A stretch of DNA of 64,000 bases from Nocardia vinacea NBRC 16497 (lineage in GTDB: Bacteria > Actinomycetota > Actinomycetes > Mycobacteriales > Mycobacteriaceae), in NCBI RefSeq assembly GCF_000308835.1, contig NZ_BAGN01000101.1, positions 1 to 64,000 on the forward strand, given 5' to 3'. The notes below the pieces were generated by a model, which had not been told where the DNA came from, did not search any database, and saw only the letters and a program-made list of their open reading frames with translations. Positions 17,300 through 25,484 of the stretch are shown here, piece after piece. How positions within the stretch are numbered: the stretch's first letter is position 1; each line of letters begins with the position of its first letter. The translations under genes and the position numbers were made by a program.

Positions 17300-17345
17300 C
17301 CTTCTCCTCACCGCTACACCGCTGACAGGTTTTCTATTTTAGATG

Positions 17346-17372
17346 CTTGCACTCTCTTGTCGTGAGTGCTAA
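17346..17372. promoter_or_regulatory. CIRCE element (HrcA operator) overlapping hsp20 promoter
   Basis: CTTGCACTC-N9-GAGTGCTAA. The right arm matches the CIRCE consensus exactly and the left arm deviates only at its outer bases; the 9-base spacer is canonical. It lies about 75 bases before the hsp20 ATG. A candidate -35 (TTGCAC, 17347) and -10 (TAAAAC, 17370), 17 bases apart, overlap it. Confidence 0.8.
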
Positions 17373-17445
17373 AACAAATCTATGTCAGATGGCACAGGTT
17401 ATCTGATCCGACCATGTAGATTGGAGTGTGTTGGAGGTGGCGACC

Positions 17446-17868
17446 ATGCTGATGCGTACCGATCCGTTCCGTGATCTGGACCGTCTCACGCAGCAGGTGT
17501 TCGGCACGGCGGCCCGTCCCGCGGTGATGCCGATGGACGCCTGGCGCGAGGGCGATGAGTTCCTGGTGGAGTTCGATCTGCCCGGTATCGATCCGAAGTC
17601 CCTCGACTTGGATATCGAGCGCAATGTGGTGACCGTGCGAGCATCGCGCCCGGAGCTGGATCAGGGGCGGTCGATGATCGCCGCGGAACGTTCCCGCGGG
17701 GTATTCAGCCGCCAATTGTTCCTCGGTGAGGGCCTGGACACCGACCACATTCGCGCCGACTACACCGATGGTGTGCTGCGCCTGGCGATCCCGGTCGCGG
17801 AGAAGGCCAAACCCCGCAAGATCGAAATCGAACACAGCAACGGCCAGCGCCAGGCCATCAACGCCTGA
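17446..17868 (+). CDS. Hsp20/alpha-crystallin small heat-shock protein
   Basis: A 140-residue holdase chaperone that should bind unfolding proteins in the cytosol as an oligomer. The alpha-crystallin domain spans about 30-125 ([20 protein letters not shown], the [15 protein letters not shown] strand and [10 protein letters not shown]) and a short tail follows. The ATG at 17446 is placed about ten bases after GGAGG. A CIRCE element upstream predicts heat induction through HrcA relief. The gene is followed at 40 bases by a small hypothetical gene in the same orientation. Confidence 0.92.
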   Translation: MLMRTDPFRDLDRLTQQVFGTAARPAVMPMDAWREGDEFLVEFDLPGIDPKSLDLDIERNVVTVRASRPELDQGRSMIAAERSRGVFSRQLFLGEGLDTDHIRADYTDGVLRLAIPVAEKAKPRKIEIEHSNGQRQAINA

Positions 17869-17908
17869 CACCCCCCCACCCGGCGCTTCTTCCGAAGGAG
17901 GCAGCGTC

Positions 17909-18304
17909 ATGATCACGAACACCACCCGTGTAGGTCCGTTCGACACCCTCGACGCGCAGCTGCTGATCCTCGATCCCGACGTCGAGTCGCTGTTCGCCGA
18001 GGTCGAGCAGATCCTGTGCGAAGCCCTCGCCCGAATGCCCGCCGCACCGCGTCCACTGGTCCCGGTGCCGGGCCTGCGGGCACCAGCTCGCCCGCTGCTA
18101 TCGGAATACTTCCAGCGATTGCGGGGCCGTCGCCCCCGCACTGGACGGGCCACCCAGCGTGGACCTCCGCCGCGCCGGGGGACGAGCCGAAATCGCACAG
18201 CGCAGCCAGAAGAAAGCGAGGTGATGCCCGTTACCGATAGTGGGAATGACCGTCGCGGTGGCGATGAGGTCCCTACTCCGACCAGGCGCATTCGAGAACG
18301 CTGA
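17909..18304 (+). CDS. Hypothetical protein downstream of hsp20
   Basis: A 131-residue protein with a well-formed Shine-Dalgarno (AAGGAG, 17895-17900). The N-terminal half is hydrophilic and helical (DTLDAQLLILDPDVESLFAE, EQILCEAL); the rest is proline/arginine-rich and probably disordered. It is probably in the hsp20 transcription unit. No family recognised. Confidence 0.65.
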   Translation: MITNTTRVGPFDTLDAQLLILDPDVESLFAEVEQILCEALARMPAAPRPLVPVPGLRAPARPLLSEYFQRLRGRRPRTGRATQRGPPPRRGTSRNRTAQPEESEVMPVTDSGNDRRGGDEVPTPTRRIRER

Positions 18305-18497
18305 ACGAACCAGCAATTCCGCGCACCGCCACACTGTGGCAAATATCGGGGCAAAGGACGGCACCGCCACACGCGGACAATCTGTCGAATGTCACGTCAC
18401 TCTTCCTCCCCCGACCAGGGGTGGGCCCGGACCGGCAACCGGGCCCACCCCATAACACCCAGACTCAGTCTGCAGCGACCGCGCAAGGAGGTTGACC

Positions 18498-18710
18498 ATG
18501 GCCACGATCCCCACCCGCGACGACGCCGACTTCGCCGAACAACTCACCCTCGCCCACGACACCGAACGCGACATCGGTCTGGATACCACGGCGCTCACAC
18601 CGCTGGCCGAACGCATCCGCGCTGCGTTCGACGCCGCCGACGCCACCGATCGACTCGAACAATCCCTGATCACCCCACTACCCGATGACGACTACCCCTT
18701 CGCCTACTGA
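18498..18710 (+). CDS. Small acidic hypothetical protein
   Basis: Seventy residues from ATG 18498, with AAGGAGG at 18484-18490. Strongly acidic and helical (DDADFAEQLTLAHDTERDIG). Its end overlaps the start of the cold-shock-domain gene by 26 bases, implying translational coupling. No domain recognised. Confidence 0.6.
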   Translation: MATIPTRDDADFAEQLTLAHDTERDIGLDTTALTPLAERIRAAFDAADATDRLEQSLITPLPDDDYPFAY

Positions 18711-19437
18711 CATCTTCACCATCCGACCCGACCCCACCAGTTGGCGCCACGGCATCGTCGCCTGGTTCAACACCGAAAAAGGGTTCGGCTTCATCGAACC
18801 CGATGACCACACCAGCGCAGTGTTCGTTGAATACTCGAGCATCGAAGCGACCGGTTATAAAGCCCTGGCCGCTGGCCAACCGGTCGTGTTCACCACGATC
18901 GAGAGCCCGCGCGGACCCGAAGCCGACCGCGTACGCGCCTACACCCGCACACTGCCCCACCGCATCCACCCGAACCACGCGCCACCGATCCCCGACGTTC
19001 ACCCCGAAATAAAGGAATCCGATGGCTCAGCACACACACCAGCTCATTCCGGCCCTCCGCACCGGTCTCGCAGCACTCACCGTCCTCGGCGCCGGTCTTC
19101 ACGGCCGGGGTGTGTTTGTGTTGTGGATGGGGTGAGGTGTGTCGGTTTTGCGGGCGCGTGCCAGGCGGGTGAAGGCTTGGCGAAGTTGGATGATCCGGAC
19201 GCCCCCAGCCACGGCCATGACCAGGAGTCCCGCGACTGCGGCGACGAGGATCGCGACCCCGACCGGCAGGGTGAAGTGCCATCCCAGGAATCCCAGCCGG
19301 AGACTGGTCGTGTTCTGGACCACGAATATCAACAGCACGACCAAGAACACGCCGCCGACGCTCATGCTCACCCAGATGCTGCCAGCTCTGGTCCGGTCGA
19401 TCCGGGCTGGCGGTGGCGCTGGTTGCACCGGAGCTGA
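18685..19437 (+). CDS. Cold-shock-domain protein with anomalous long C-terminal frame
   Basis: Residues about 20-87 form a cold-shock OB domain (GIVAWFNTEKGFGFIEPDD, VFVEYSSIE and VVFTTIESPRGPEADRV) with RNP1-like GFGFI, so it should bind single-stranded RNA or DNA. The Csp part ends near 18960. The frame then stays open for another 150 codons of low-complexity sequence antisense to the LapA-like gene at 19099-19503. The functional protein is probably much shorter, ending around 19015 where a +1 frame has TAA; either the stop was lost or the tail is chance. A 37-codon frame from ATG 19022, behind AAAGGA, is another possible short peptide. Confidence 0.65.
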   Translation: MTTTPSPTDIFTIRPDPTSWRHGIVAWFNTEKGFGFIEPDDHTSAVFVEYSSIEATGYKALAAGQPVVFTTIESPRGPEADRVRAYTRTLPHRIHPNHAPPIPDVHPEIKESDGSAHTPAHSGPPHRSRSTHRPRRRSSRPGCVCVVDGVRCVGFAGACQAGEGLAKLDDPDAPSHGHDQESRDCGDEDRDPDRQGEVPSQESQPETGRVLDHEYQQHDQEHAADAHAHPDAASSGPVDPGWRWRWLHRS

Positions 19438-19503
19438 CGGCTCCACCGGAATTCCGTCAGGCCTTTTCGGCGCAGACGCTTGGTCATGGCCTGCAGGCTT
19501 CAC
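19099..19503 (-). CDS. LapA-domain membrane protein
   Basis: A 134-residue inner-membrane protein with a proline-rich cytosolic N-terminus (about 1-40). Two transmembrane helices follow (about 45-65 and 80-102) around QNTTSLRLGFLGWHFTLP, the signature of LapA/DUF1049 proteins, then a basic tail. Start GTG 19503 has GAGGAGG six bases upstream. Function in actinobacteria is not established; related proteins are involved in envelope assembly in other bacteria. Confidence 0.8.
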   Translation of the reverse strand: MKPAGHDQASAPKRPDGIPVEPSAPVQPAPPPARIDRTRAGSIWVSMSVGGVFLVVLLIFVVQNTTSLRLGFLGWHFTLPVGVAILVAAVAGLLVMAVAGGVRIIQLRQAFTRLARARKTDTPHPIHNTNTPRP

Positions 19504-19759
19504 GATGACCTCCTCGGGTTTCCCGACGCGGTAGGCGTCGAGATGTTGTGCGTCGTCCGAGTCCGCGGGTCGCGTTCGGTCCTGTTATGGGAGTTACCCC
19601 GTCGTCGACGTCGTACCCTTCGTGCGCCGACGAATCGTCCATCGTTTTGGCACCGGTTACAGCGCGATTCGGTCCCGCGCGGTCATCGCAGGTCCATTCG
19701 GCGAGTTCGATCCGGACACGAATTTGCCGGCTCGAGTGGCCGCGGTCAGGGCTTTTGGT

Positions 19760-19963
19760 CTACCAGCTTTGCCGCGTCCGACGCCGACGACGGCGGGGTC
19801 GGCTGGTGTAGTGGCGCCAGCCGCGTCCGGATCCGCCCCCGATTCCCATGAACATCATTATTGCTCCGATGAGGAGGATCACGATCCCTGCGGTGACGAG
19901 AAGGGAAATGCCGAGTAGGAACCCGGTGACGAGTAGGGCGGCTCCGAGGATCAGGACGGTCAT
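19760..19963 (-). CDS. Small two-helix membrane protein (DUF6131-like)
   Basis: Sixty-seven residues: two short hydrophobic helices (ILGAALLVTGFLLGISLLV and GIVILLIGAIMMFMGIG) joined by a tight turn, then a glycine- and arginine-rich tail. Matches the usual size and pattern of DUF6131-type proteins of Mycobacteriales. Function unknown; it lies in the stress island. Confidence 0.7.
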   Translation of the reverse strand: MTVLILGAALLVTGFLLGISLLVTAGIVILLIGAIMMFMGIGGGSGRGWRHYTSRPRRRRRRTRQSW

Positions 19964-20053
19964 GTCAGCTACCTGGTTTCAGTGAATAAGTCTGGGGCAG
20001 AACAACATCGGGTAGGCGTAGCCTGCACGCGGGGTGTGCACCGGTGGCGAGAG

Positions 20054-20371
20054 TCAGTGTTGGAGGACGTTTTTCGCCTCGTCTGCTGCCTGCGGGGTGG
20101 ACTTGTTTCCGGACCGGCCGGGACGGCGGGGGAGTTGGCGCGCGAGGTGCGTGCGCCGGGTGTCGGCCAGTAGCAGGCTGAGTTCGACGAGCCCGATGAC
20201 GCCGACGGTGATACCCCAGATCACCATGAGGCCTGCGGTGTCGGTGGCGTGGTAGCCGAACAAGGTCACGTCTCCGGTCAGTGCGTGGGCATCACCGCCG
20301 GTGGAGAGCAGGGCGGCGGCCCCGGCGATGATGGCGGTGATCAGAACGAACATGCCGATGACGATGACCAT
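20054..20371 (-). CDS. Small membrane protein with two transmembrane helices
   Basis: A 105-residue protein. Helices lie at about 2-24 and 46-69, separated by an extracytoplasmic loop containing HALTGDVTLFGYHATDTAG, a pattern seen in other actinobacterial two-helix proteins, followed by a basic cytosolic tail. The start region has only a weak Shine-Dalgarno, and a downstream ATG at 20353 is possible. Function unknown. Confidence 0.65.
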   Translation of the reverse strand: MVIVIGMFVLITAIIAGAAALLSTGGDAHALTGDVTLFGYHATDTAGLMVIWGITVGVIGLVELSLLLADTRRTHLARQLPRRPGRSGNKSTPQAADEAKNVLQH

Positions 20372-20473
20372 GATGGGGAACCCCGAGCGGTCGGATTGGA
20401 ACTGTAGATCTCCAGTAGACGCCGCCCAGAACGTGGTGTCAACAATGTAGGCCTACGATCATGACATGCAATG

Positions 20474-20830
20474 TTAACCCCCATGGAGGGGCGGGGGACG
20501 CCGTCGTAGCGCACCGCGGAGGGGGCTGAGCATGATTCCCGCGCCGGTGACGGCCATCCAGATCGCCGGCAGGACCAGCACGAGATGCCGGGACACGAAC
20601 GCCGGCATCACGGCCAGGGCGTGCACGACGATGCCGTCATCGGAGGGAACACCCCGGTCGCGGCGGTGCTCAGGCCGATGACGACAGCGAGGGCGACAAT
20701 CGACCACTGGCGCGGTCCGTGGGGATGTAGTCGCGAAATCCGATGGCTCCCACGATGGTCAGTGAACCGAGCGCGACGAACGTCGCGTTCATGACCAGCC
20801 GCGCAGGAACCGATACCCCGAATCCAGCGG
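20474..20830 (-). pseudogene. DUF998-type membrane protein remnant
   Basis: Three frames read in order on the minus strand: PARLVMNATFVALGSLTIVGA, then RQWSIVALAVVIGLSTAATG then GVFPPM, then VHALAVMPAFVSRHLVLVLP and a final helix. This is the helix order of DUF998 proteins, but at least two frameshifts break it and its N-terminal part is missing. Downstream of its 5' side lies the protease-inhibitor remnant on the other strand. Confidence 0.55.
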
Positions 20831-20883
20831 CCCCCGGTGCCTCGGCGCCGGCGCTGGTCGCGATCTCGCGAGCCGATAAGCCC

Positions 20884-21147
20884 GACGTCCGGGTGGCGAC
20901 ATTGGTTCGTTCGTCGAAGACTGGCGGGAGCCACCCCGAAGCCGAGAAGTCCTGCGGCGAATTGGCCACGGCCAATGGGGATTTCGCGAAGCTCACCGGT
21001 ATCCCTGGCGCGGCGTGTCCGATGGTTTATCAGCCGGTGACATTCCTTGCGATCGGCATGTGGGATGGCAAGCCGGTGGCCTTCACCTCCGAGTTCTCCA
21101 ACTGGTGCGTGATGGAAAACGCTGCCCAGTTCGTCTACAACTTCTGA
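20884..21147 (+). pseudogene. Subtilisin-inhibitor (SSI) family C-terminal remnant
   Basis: The frame reads GGSHPEAEKSCGELATANGD, then MVYQPVTFLAIGMWDGKPVA and NWCVMENAAQFVYNF, ending at TGA 21147. This matches the last two-thirds of Streptomyces-type SSI protease inhibitors. The signal peptide and N-terminal strand are absent, and the first disulfide cysteine is replaced (LVRSSKTGGSHP), leaving three cysteines. The frame is open upstream only because it runs antisense to the DUF998 relic. Probably not secreted or functional. Confidence 0.6.
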
Positions 21148-21281
21148 CCGGGGCAAGAGTCATAGGTCCCGGTTTCACCGCCGATGCTCCCGATTCGTCG
21201 ATCCCGAGTATGCCGCCACGGTCTGGGGGACAGGTGGGTCTCTGGCGGTACCACCGGGGGCGATGCTCCACGGTCAGCTAA

Positions 21282-21327
21282 TTGCTTAGCGCAAGTAACC
21301 TATGTATAGTTGCGTAGCGCAAGTAAC
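21282..21327. promoter_or_regulatory. Tandem operator-like repeats before marR
   Basis: TTGCTTAGCGCAAGTAAC (21282-21299) and TTGCGTAGCGCAAGTAAC (21310-21327) differ at one position and are 28 bp apart. Each contains a TTGC-N5-GCAA dyad. They lie 23 bases upstream of the marR ATG and probably bind its product. Confidence 0.65.
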
Positions 21328-21349
21328 TAATCTCGTGCTGGGAGTGGGC

Positions 21350-21847
21350 ATGGCAGTGTCACCCGAGACGGCTCAGAGCCTGATAAAGGAGCTCTATTTC
21401 ATGGGCCGGGCGATCCGCGCTGCCCTCTCTCATCCGGAAGAAGGGCAGTTACTTCCAGGGGGTGTCGGCGTGCTGGGTTCCCTCGAGGCCAGGGGGCGGT
21501 GCCGGCAGGTGGATCTGGCGGTGGACTTGTGCATCACCCCATCGACACTGAGCAGGCATGTCGCCGAGCTGGTGGGCTCCGGCGATATTGCCCGCCATGC
21601 CGATCCGAGCGACGGCCGGGCCACCCTCATCCAGATCACCGACCAGGGACGCGATCTGTTGCGGCGCGTCCGGGTGTCGCGGGCGCGGGGGTTGCAGGCT
21701 GCTCTCGCCGATTGGAGCGAGGACGAAGCCGAGCAGGCCACCTTGGTTGTTCAGAAGCTCAGGAATTCGCTGGCCGCAGTTGCGCACCACACCGCGGTGG
21801 GTGAGAGCGAGCCGGTTTCGACGGAGAGTCAGGAAGTGGATGTCTAA
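21350..21847 (+). CDS. MarR family transcriptional regulator
   Basis: A 165-residue winged-helix repressor. The recognition region is QVDLAVDLCITPSTLSRHVA and the wing HADPSDGRATLIQIT. The ATG at 21350 follows GGGAG; an in-frame ATG 48 bases earlier lies inside the operator repeats. Its stop overlaps the start of the transporter gene (ATG 21840), so the pair is translationally coupled. This is the usual organisation of a drug-efflux operon under its own repressor; the ligand is unknown. Confidence 0.88.
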   Translation: MAVSPETAQSLIKELYFMGRAIRAALSHPEEGQLLPGGVGVLGSLEARGRCRQVDLAVDLCITPSTLSRHVAELVGSGDIARHADPSDGRATLIQITDQGRDLLRRVRVSRARGLQAALADWSEDEAEQATLVVQKLRNSLAAVAHHTAVGESEPVSTESQEVDV

Positions 21848-24431
21848 TTCAGTCGATGCGGGGACGCGGCGCGATCCGGACGCGATGACCCATCGTCAAG
21901 TCCTGGAAGCTATGACCGGGCTGCTGGCTGCGCTGTTCACGGCGTTGCTCAGCACCACGATTGTGTCGACCGCGCTACCAACGATCATCGGCGACCTGGA
22001 GGGATCGCAGACCGCATACGCCTGGGTCATCACCACGGCGCTGCTGGCCAACGCCGCTTCCACCCCGATCTGGGGCAAGTGCGCCGATCTGTTCAATAAG
22101 AAGCTGCTGGTCCAATCGGCCATCGTCATTTTCGTCGCCGGTTCGGTGATCGCGGGCATCGCGGGCAACGTGCCAATGTTGTTGGCGGCACGCGTCATCC
22201 AGGGCATCGGCATGGGCGGGTTGACCGCCCTGGTCGTGGCGATCATCGGTTCCATCGTCGCGCCGCGCGAACGCGGTCGGTATTCCGGCTACATGGGTGC
22301 CGTGATGGCGGTTTCGATGTCGGGTGGGCCGATCCTCGGCGGCGTCATCGTCGACAGTCCGCTCGGCTGGCGCTGGTGCTTCTTCGTGTGCGTGCCCCTG
22401 GCCGTGATCGCCCTGGTGCTGTTGCAGGCGACCTTGCGGCTGCCCACCGAGCGTAAGGACGGAGTGTCGATCGACTGGCTCGGCGCCACACTGCTCACCG
22501 GCGGTGTGTCGGTCCTGCTCGTTTGGGTGTCGTTCGTCGGGAAAGCCGGCTACTACGCCTGGCTTTCCAGGGAATCGGCGCTCTATGTCGGCATCGGCGT
22601 GCTGCTGCTGATCGCGACCGTGTGGGTCGAGTCCCGCGCCAAGTCGCCGATCATCCCACTGGCGATCGTCACCGAGCGCACCACGGGTCTGGCGATCATC
22701 GCTTCGATCGCGGTCGGAGTCGGTATGTTCGGTGCGACCACTTTCCTGGGCCAGTATTTCCAGACCGCACGCGGATACTCACCGACTGTGGCCGGCGTGC
22801 TGACCATCCCGATGGTTGCGGGCATGCTCGTCGCCTCGGTCGGTTCCGGACAGCTGATCACCCGGTTCGGCAAGTGGAAGCCATTCGTCGTCGCAGGCGG
22901 TGCGCTGCTGGTGGTCGGATTCACACTGCTCTCGACGATCGACCACGCGACCAACCTGTGGCTGGTCGGCATCTATATCGCCGTTGTCGGGCTCGGCGTC
23001 GGCATGATGATGCAGAACCTGGTGCTGGCCGTGCAGAACACCGTGAGCGTGCACAACATCGGCGCGGCATCCAGCAGCGTCGCCTTCTTCCGCACCTTCG
23101 GCGGCGCGATCGGCGTCTCGGTACTCGGTTCGGTGCTGGCTACCCGAGTGAGCGAGCTGTCGGCAGAGGGTTTCGCCAGGATCGGTGTGCAGACTGGGTC
23201 CTCCGGCGGCAGCAACCTGAATCTCGATGCCTTGCCGACACCGATACTCACGATCGTGCGCGCCTCCTACGGCGACGCGACCGGCCGGATCTTCCTCATC
23301 GCTGCGGCTGCGACGGTCGTCGCCCTCATCGCGACCGCGCTGCTTCCGAACCGTCCGCTGCGGCGCACGATCGACATCGATCCGGCCGTCGACCCGACCA
23401 TGAAAGAGTCTGCGTCGCAGGACATTCCGGCCGCCGCGGACGGCATGGCGGCACTGGATGCCGAACTGGCTGAATTCGCGGAGTCGAGCTGGGACGAAGA
23501 CCAACTCTGGGAAGACGCCGAGCGGGTGTTGTCCGAGCCTGAACCGGTGCCGGCTGCGTCGGGCGCGGGGCATGCATCGGTAGAACAGAACGGTCGTGTG
23601 TACCGGGTTGTTGCGTCGTCACAGACTGGTCTGTCGAACGGCGGGTTGCCCGGGTCGGACTTCGACGGTGGGGCGTTGGGCGGTCGTGTCCATCGTGAGG
23701 ACGGCCGTCCGGTCCCAGGTGCGGTGTTGACGTTGATCGATCACAGTGGCCGCCAGGTCGCGCGGGCGAGCAGCGCTGCTGATGGTGGTTATGCGGTCAA
23801 TGCGCCGGAGATGGGCGGCTACGTGCTGATCGTGTCGGCGATGGGGCACCAGCCGACCGCGGTCAATGTGTCGCTCGGTCATCGGCCCCAGCACCTGGAC
23901 CTGACCTTGGTGGGTTCCGGTGAGTTGTCGGGTGTGGTCCGTACCGCCGGCCGCGGTGTGCCGTTGTCGGGTGCGACCGTCACGTTGACCGATGTGCATG
24001 GCGAGGTGGTCGGGGCGGCTGTCACGGGCGGCGACGGCACCTACGTGTGCCACGGTGTGGTGTCGGGCGTCTATACCTTGGTCGCGGCCGCTGAGCATAT
24101 GCGTCCCAGTGCCACCACATTGACGGTGCCGGACAGTGGTGTGTTGCGTCATGACATCGAGTTGGCTGCGATGGCGGTACTTGCCGGGTCCGCGTGGGCC
24201 GACGGCAGGGCGGTGCCCGATGTGCTGGTCAGTGTGCTCGACGCGGCGGGTGCGGTGACCGCTACGGCACGCACCGACGAGAACGGCTGTTATGTCGTGA
24301 CCGATCTGCTCGAAGGGCAGTACACCGTGGTTGCTCGTGGTTATCCGCCGGTGACCGGGCAGGTTACTGTGTCCGGTGGCGAGGTCGCCTACGATGTGCG
24401 GCTCGGTTACGACGAGTCCGGGGATCGTTGA
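21840..24431 (+). CDS. DHA2-type MFS transporter fused to carboxypeptidase-regulatory-like domains
   Basis: An 863-residue protein. Residues about 25-510 form a 14-helix EmrB/QacA-type drug:H+ antiporter, with the motif-C-like GGPILGGVIVDSPLGWRWCF near 165. After an acidic linker come three tandem beta-sandwich repeats of the carboxypeptidase-regulatory type (about 615-700, 700-780 and 780-860), each with a G.V....G.P..GA.....D..G pattern. MFS C-termini are normally cytosolic, so these transthyretin-like domains would be inside the cell, which is unusual. Coupled to marR and, by TGATG, to the next gene, whose protein carries the same domain. Confidence 0.85.
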   Translation: MSNSVDAGTRRDPDAMTHRQVLEAMTGLLAALFTALLSTTIVSTALPTIIGDLEGSQTAYAWVITTALLANAASTPIWGKCADLFNKKLLVQSAIVIFVAGSVIAGIAGNVPMLLAARVIQGIGMGGLTALVVAIIGSIVAPRERGRYSGYMGAVMAVSMSGGPILGGVIVDSPLGWRWCFFVCVPLAVIALVLLQATLRLPTERKDGVSIDWLGATLLTGGVSVLLVWVSFVGKAGYYAWLSRESALYVGIGVLLLIATVWVESRAKSPIIPLAIVTERTTGLAIIASIAVGVGMFGATTFLGQYFQTARGYSPTVAGVLTIPMVAGMLVASVGSGQLITRFGKWKPFVVAGGALLVVGFTLLSTIDHATNLWLVGIYIAVVGLGVGMMMQNLVLAVQNTVSVHNIGAASSSVAFFRTFGGAIGVSVLGSVLATRVSELSAEGFARIGVQTGSSGGSNLNLDALPTPILTIVRASYGDATGRIFLIAAAATVVALIATALLPNRPLRRTIDIDPAVDPTMKESASQDIPAAADGMAALDAELAEFAESSWDEDQLWEDAERVLSEPEPVPAASGAGHASVEQNGRVYRVVASSQTGLSNGGLPGSDFDGGALGGRVHREDGRPVPGAVLTLIDHSGRQVARASSAADGGYAVNAPEMGGYVLIVSAMGHQPTAVNVSLGHRPQHLDLTLVGSGELSGVVRTAGRGVPLSGATVTLTDVHGEVVGAAVTGGDGTYVCHGVVSGVYTLVAAAEHMRPSATTLTVPDSGVLRHDIELAAMAVLAGSAWADGRAVPDVLVSVLDAAGAVTATARTDENGCYVVTDLLEGQYTVVARGYPPVTGQVTVSGGEVAYDVRLGYDESGDR

Positions 24432-25252
24432 TGAGTGGTTTGACCGGTCGTGTTCGCACCGCGAAGGGGTGGCCGGTGCCGGACGCGGTGTTGACGGTGA
24501 CGGATATGCGGGGCCGCCAGATCACCCGCGCGGTCGTCGACGAGACCGGGGCGTTGGGTACCGAGCTGTTGCCTGCCGGTGTTCATACCGCGGTGCTCAC
24601 TGCTGTCGGATTCGAACCGGTGGCGCGGACCGTGCAGATCTCTTCGGTGGGGACGGGTGTGCTCGGTGAGGTGGTGTTGGTGCCGGTCGTGGGGACGGTG
24701 GCGTCGCCGCCGTCGGGGCCGTGGACGATCGATCCGGTGCATTCGACGGTGATCGCAACTGCACGTCATCTGGGTATTGCGAGTATCAAGGCCCGATTCG
24801 CGGAGGTGAGTGGGCGGCTCGATATCGCTGAACCGTTCGAGCGGTCCACGGGGCACGCGGAGATCAAGGCGGCCAGTATCGATACCGGTACCGCGATGCG
24901 TGACAATCACCTGCGTTCGCCGGACTTCTTGGATGTCGACAGTTATCCGCTGATCACTTTCACCGGCAGCGGGTTGCGTCGTACCGGTGGTGACACCTGG
25001 GTGATGCCGGGTGAGCTGACCCTGCACGGGCAGCGTCGCTCGGTCGATCTCGACGTGACCTATGGTGGGTTCGGAGCGGATCCGTGGGGCGGTGTGCGTG
25101 CCGCGTTCCACGCCGAAACACTATTGCACCGCAACGATTTCGCGATCGACTACAACACTGTTGTGCGCGCGGGAGTGGCCGCCATCGGCACCACCGTAAA
25201 ACTCGACCTCGACATCGAAGTCGTACAAGGCGACCAGCTACCCGCAATCTAG
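24431..25252 (+). CDS. YceI-family lipid-binding protein with N-terminal carboxypeptidase-regulatory-like domain
   Basis: A 273-residue protein. Residues 1-85 form one more carboxypeptidase-regulatory-like repeat (LTGRVRTAKGWPVPDAVLTV), homologous to those on the upstream transporter. Residues about 95-270 are a YceI lipocalin-like barrel (WTIDPVHSTVIATARHLGIA, NHLRSPDFLDVDSYP) that in relatives binds isoprenoid or amphiphilic ligands. No signal peptide is present although YceI proteins are often periplasmic. Start ATG 24431 overlaps the transporter stop. The shared domain suggests the two proteins interact. Confidence 0.85.
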   Translation: MSGLTGRVRTAKGWPVPDAVLTVTDMRGRQITRAVVDETGALGTELLPAGVHTAVLTAVGFEPVARTVQISSVGTGVLGEVVLVPVVGTVASPPSGPWTIDPVHSTVIATARHLGIASIKARFAEVSGRLDIAEPFERSTGHAEIKAASIDTGTAMRDNHLRSPDFLDVDSYPLITFTGSGLRRTGGDTWVMPGELTLHGQRRSVDLDVTYGGFGADPWGGVRAAFHAETLLHRNDFAIDYNTVVRAGVAAIGTTVKLDLDIEVVQGDQLPAI

Positions 25253-25424
25253 CCAACTGCGGCCGAAATGCCCTGTACCGCCACTGCAGCTTCGGCACCG
25301 GGGCCGCGCGGAACAGTTCGGTGACCGGACGGTCCTGGCCGTCACCATGCGGCGCGCTCCTCTCAGCCTTGCCCGGTAGAACAGGTGTCAGAAAGTCGGG
25401 TGTCATCGCCACCGTTCGCTTCCC

Positions 25425-25447
25425 GTGCTGTTACCCCGTAACAGCAC
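25425..25447. promoter_or_regulatory. Perfect 10-bp dyad upstream of OhrR-like gene
   Basis: GTGCTGTTAC-CCC-GTAACAGCAC, 37 bases before the regulator ATG. The short 3-base spacer suits a dimeric operator better than a terminator. Probably autoregulatory. Confidence 0.6.
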
Positions 25448-25484
25448 AACTCGTGGAGCGAATTCGCTGGGATACAGTGTGCTA

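Noticed and set aside
19022..19138. Possible 37-codon peptide after the cold-shock gene
   Set aside because: It has a Shine-Dalgarno, but it is too short and overlaps another frame; no homology recognised by eye.
24960..25412. Open minus-strand frame beginning MAMTPDFLTPVLPGKAE near 25412
   Set aside because: Its first part looks protein-like, but most of it is antisense to the YceI gene, no domain was recognised and no Shine-Dalgarno precedes the start.
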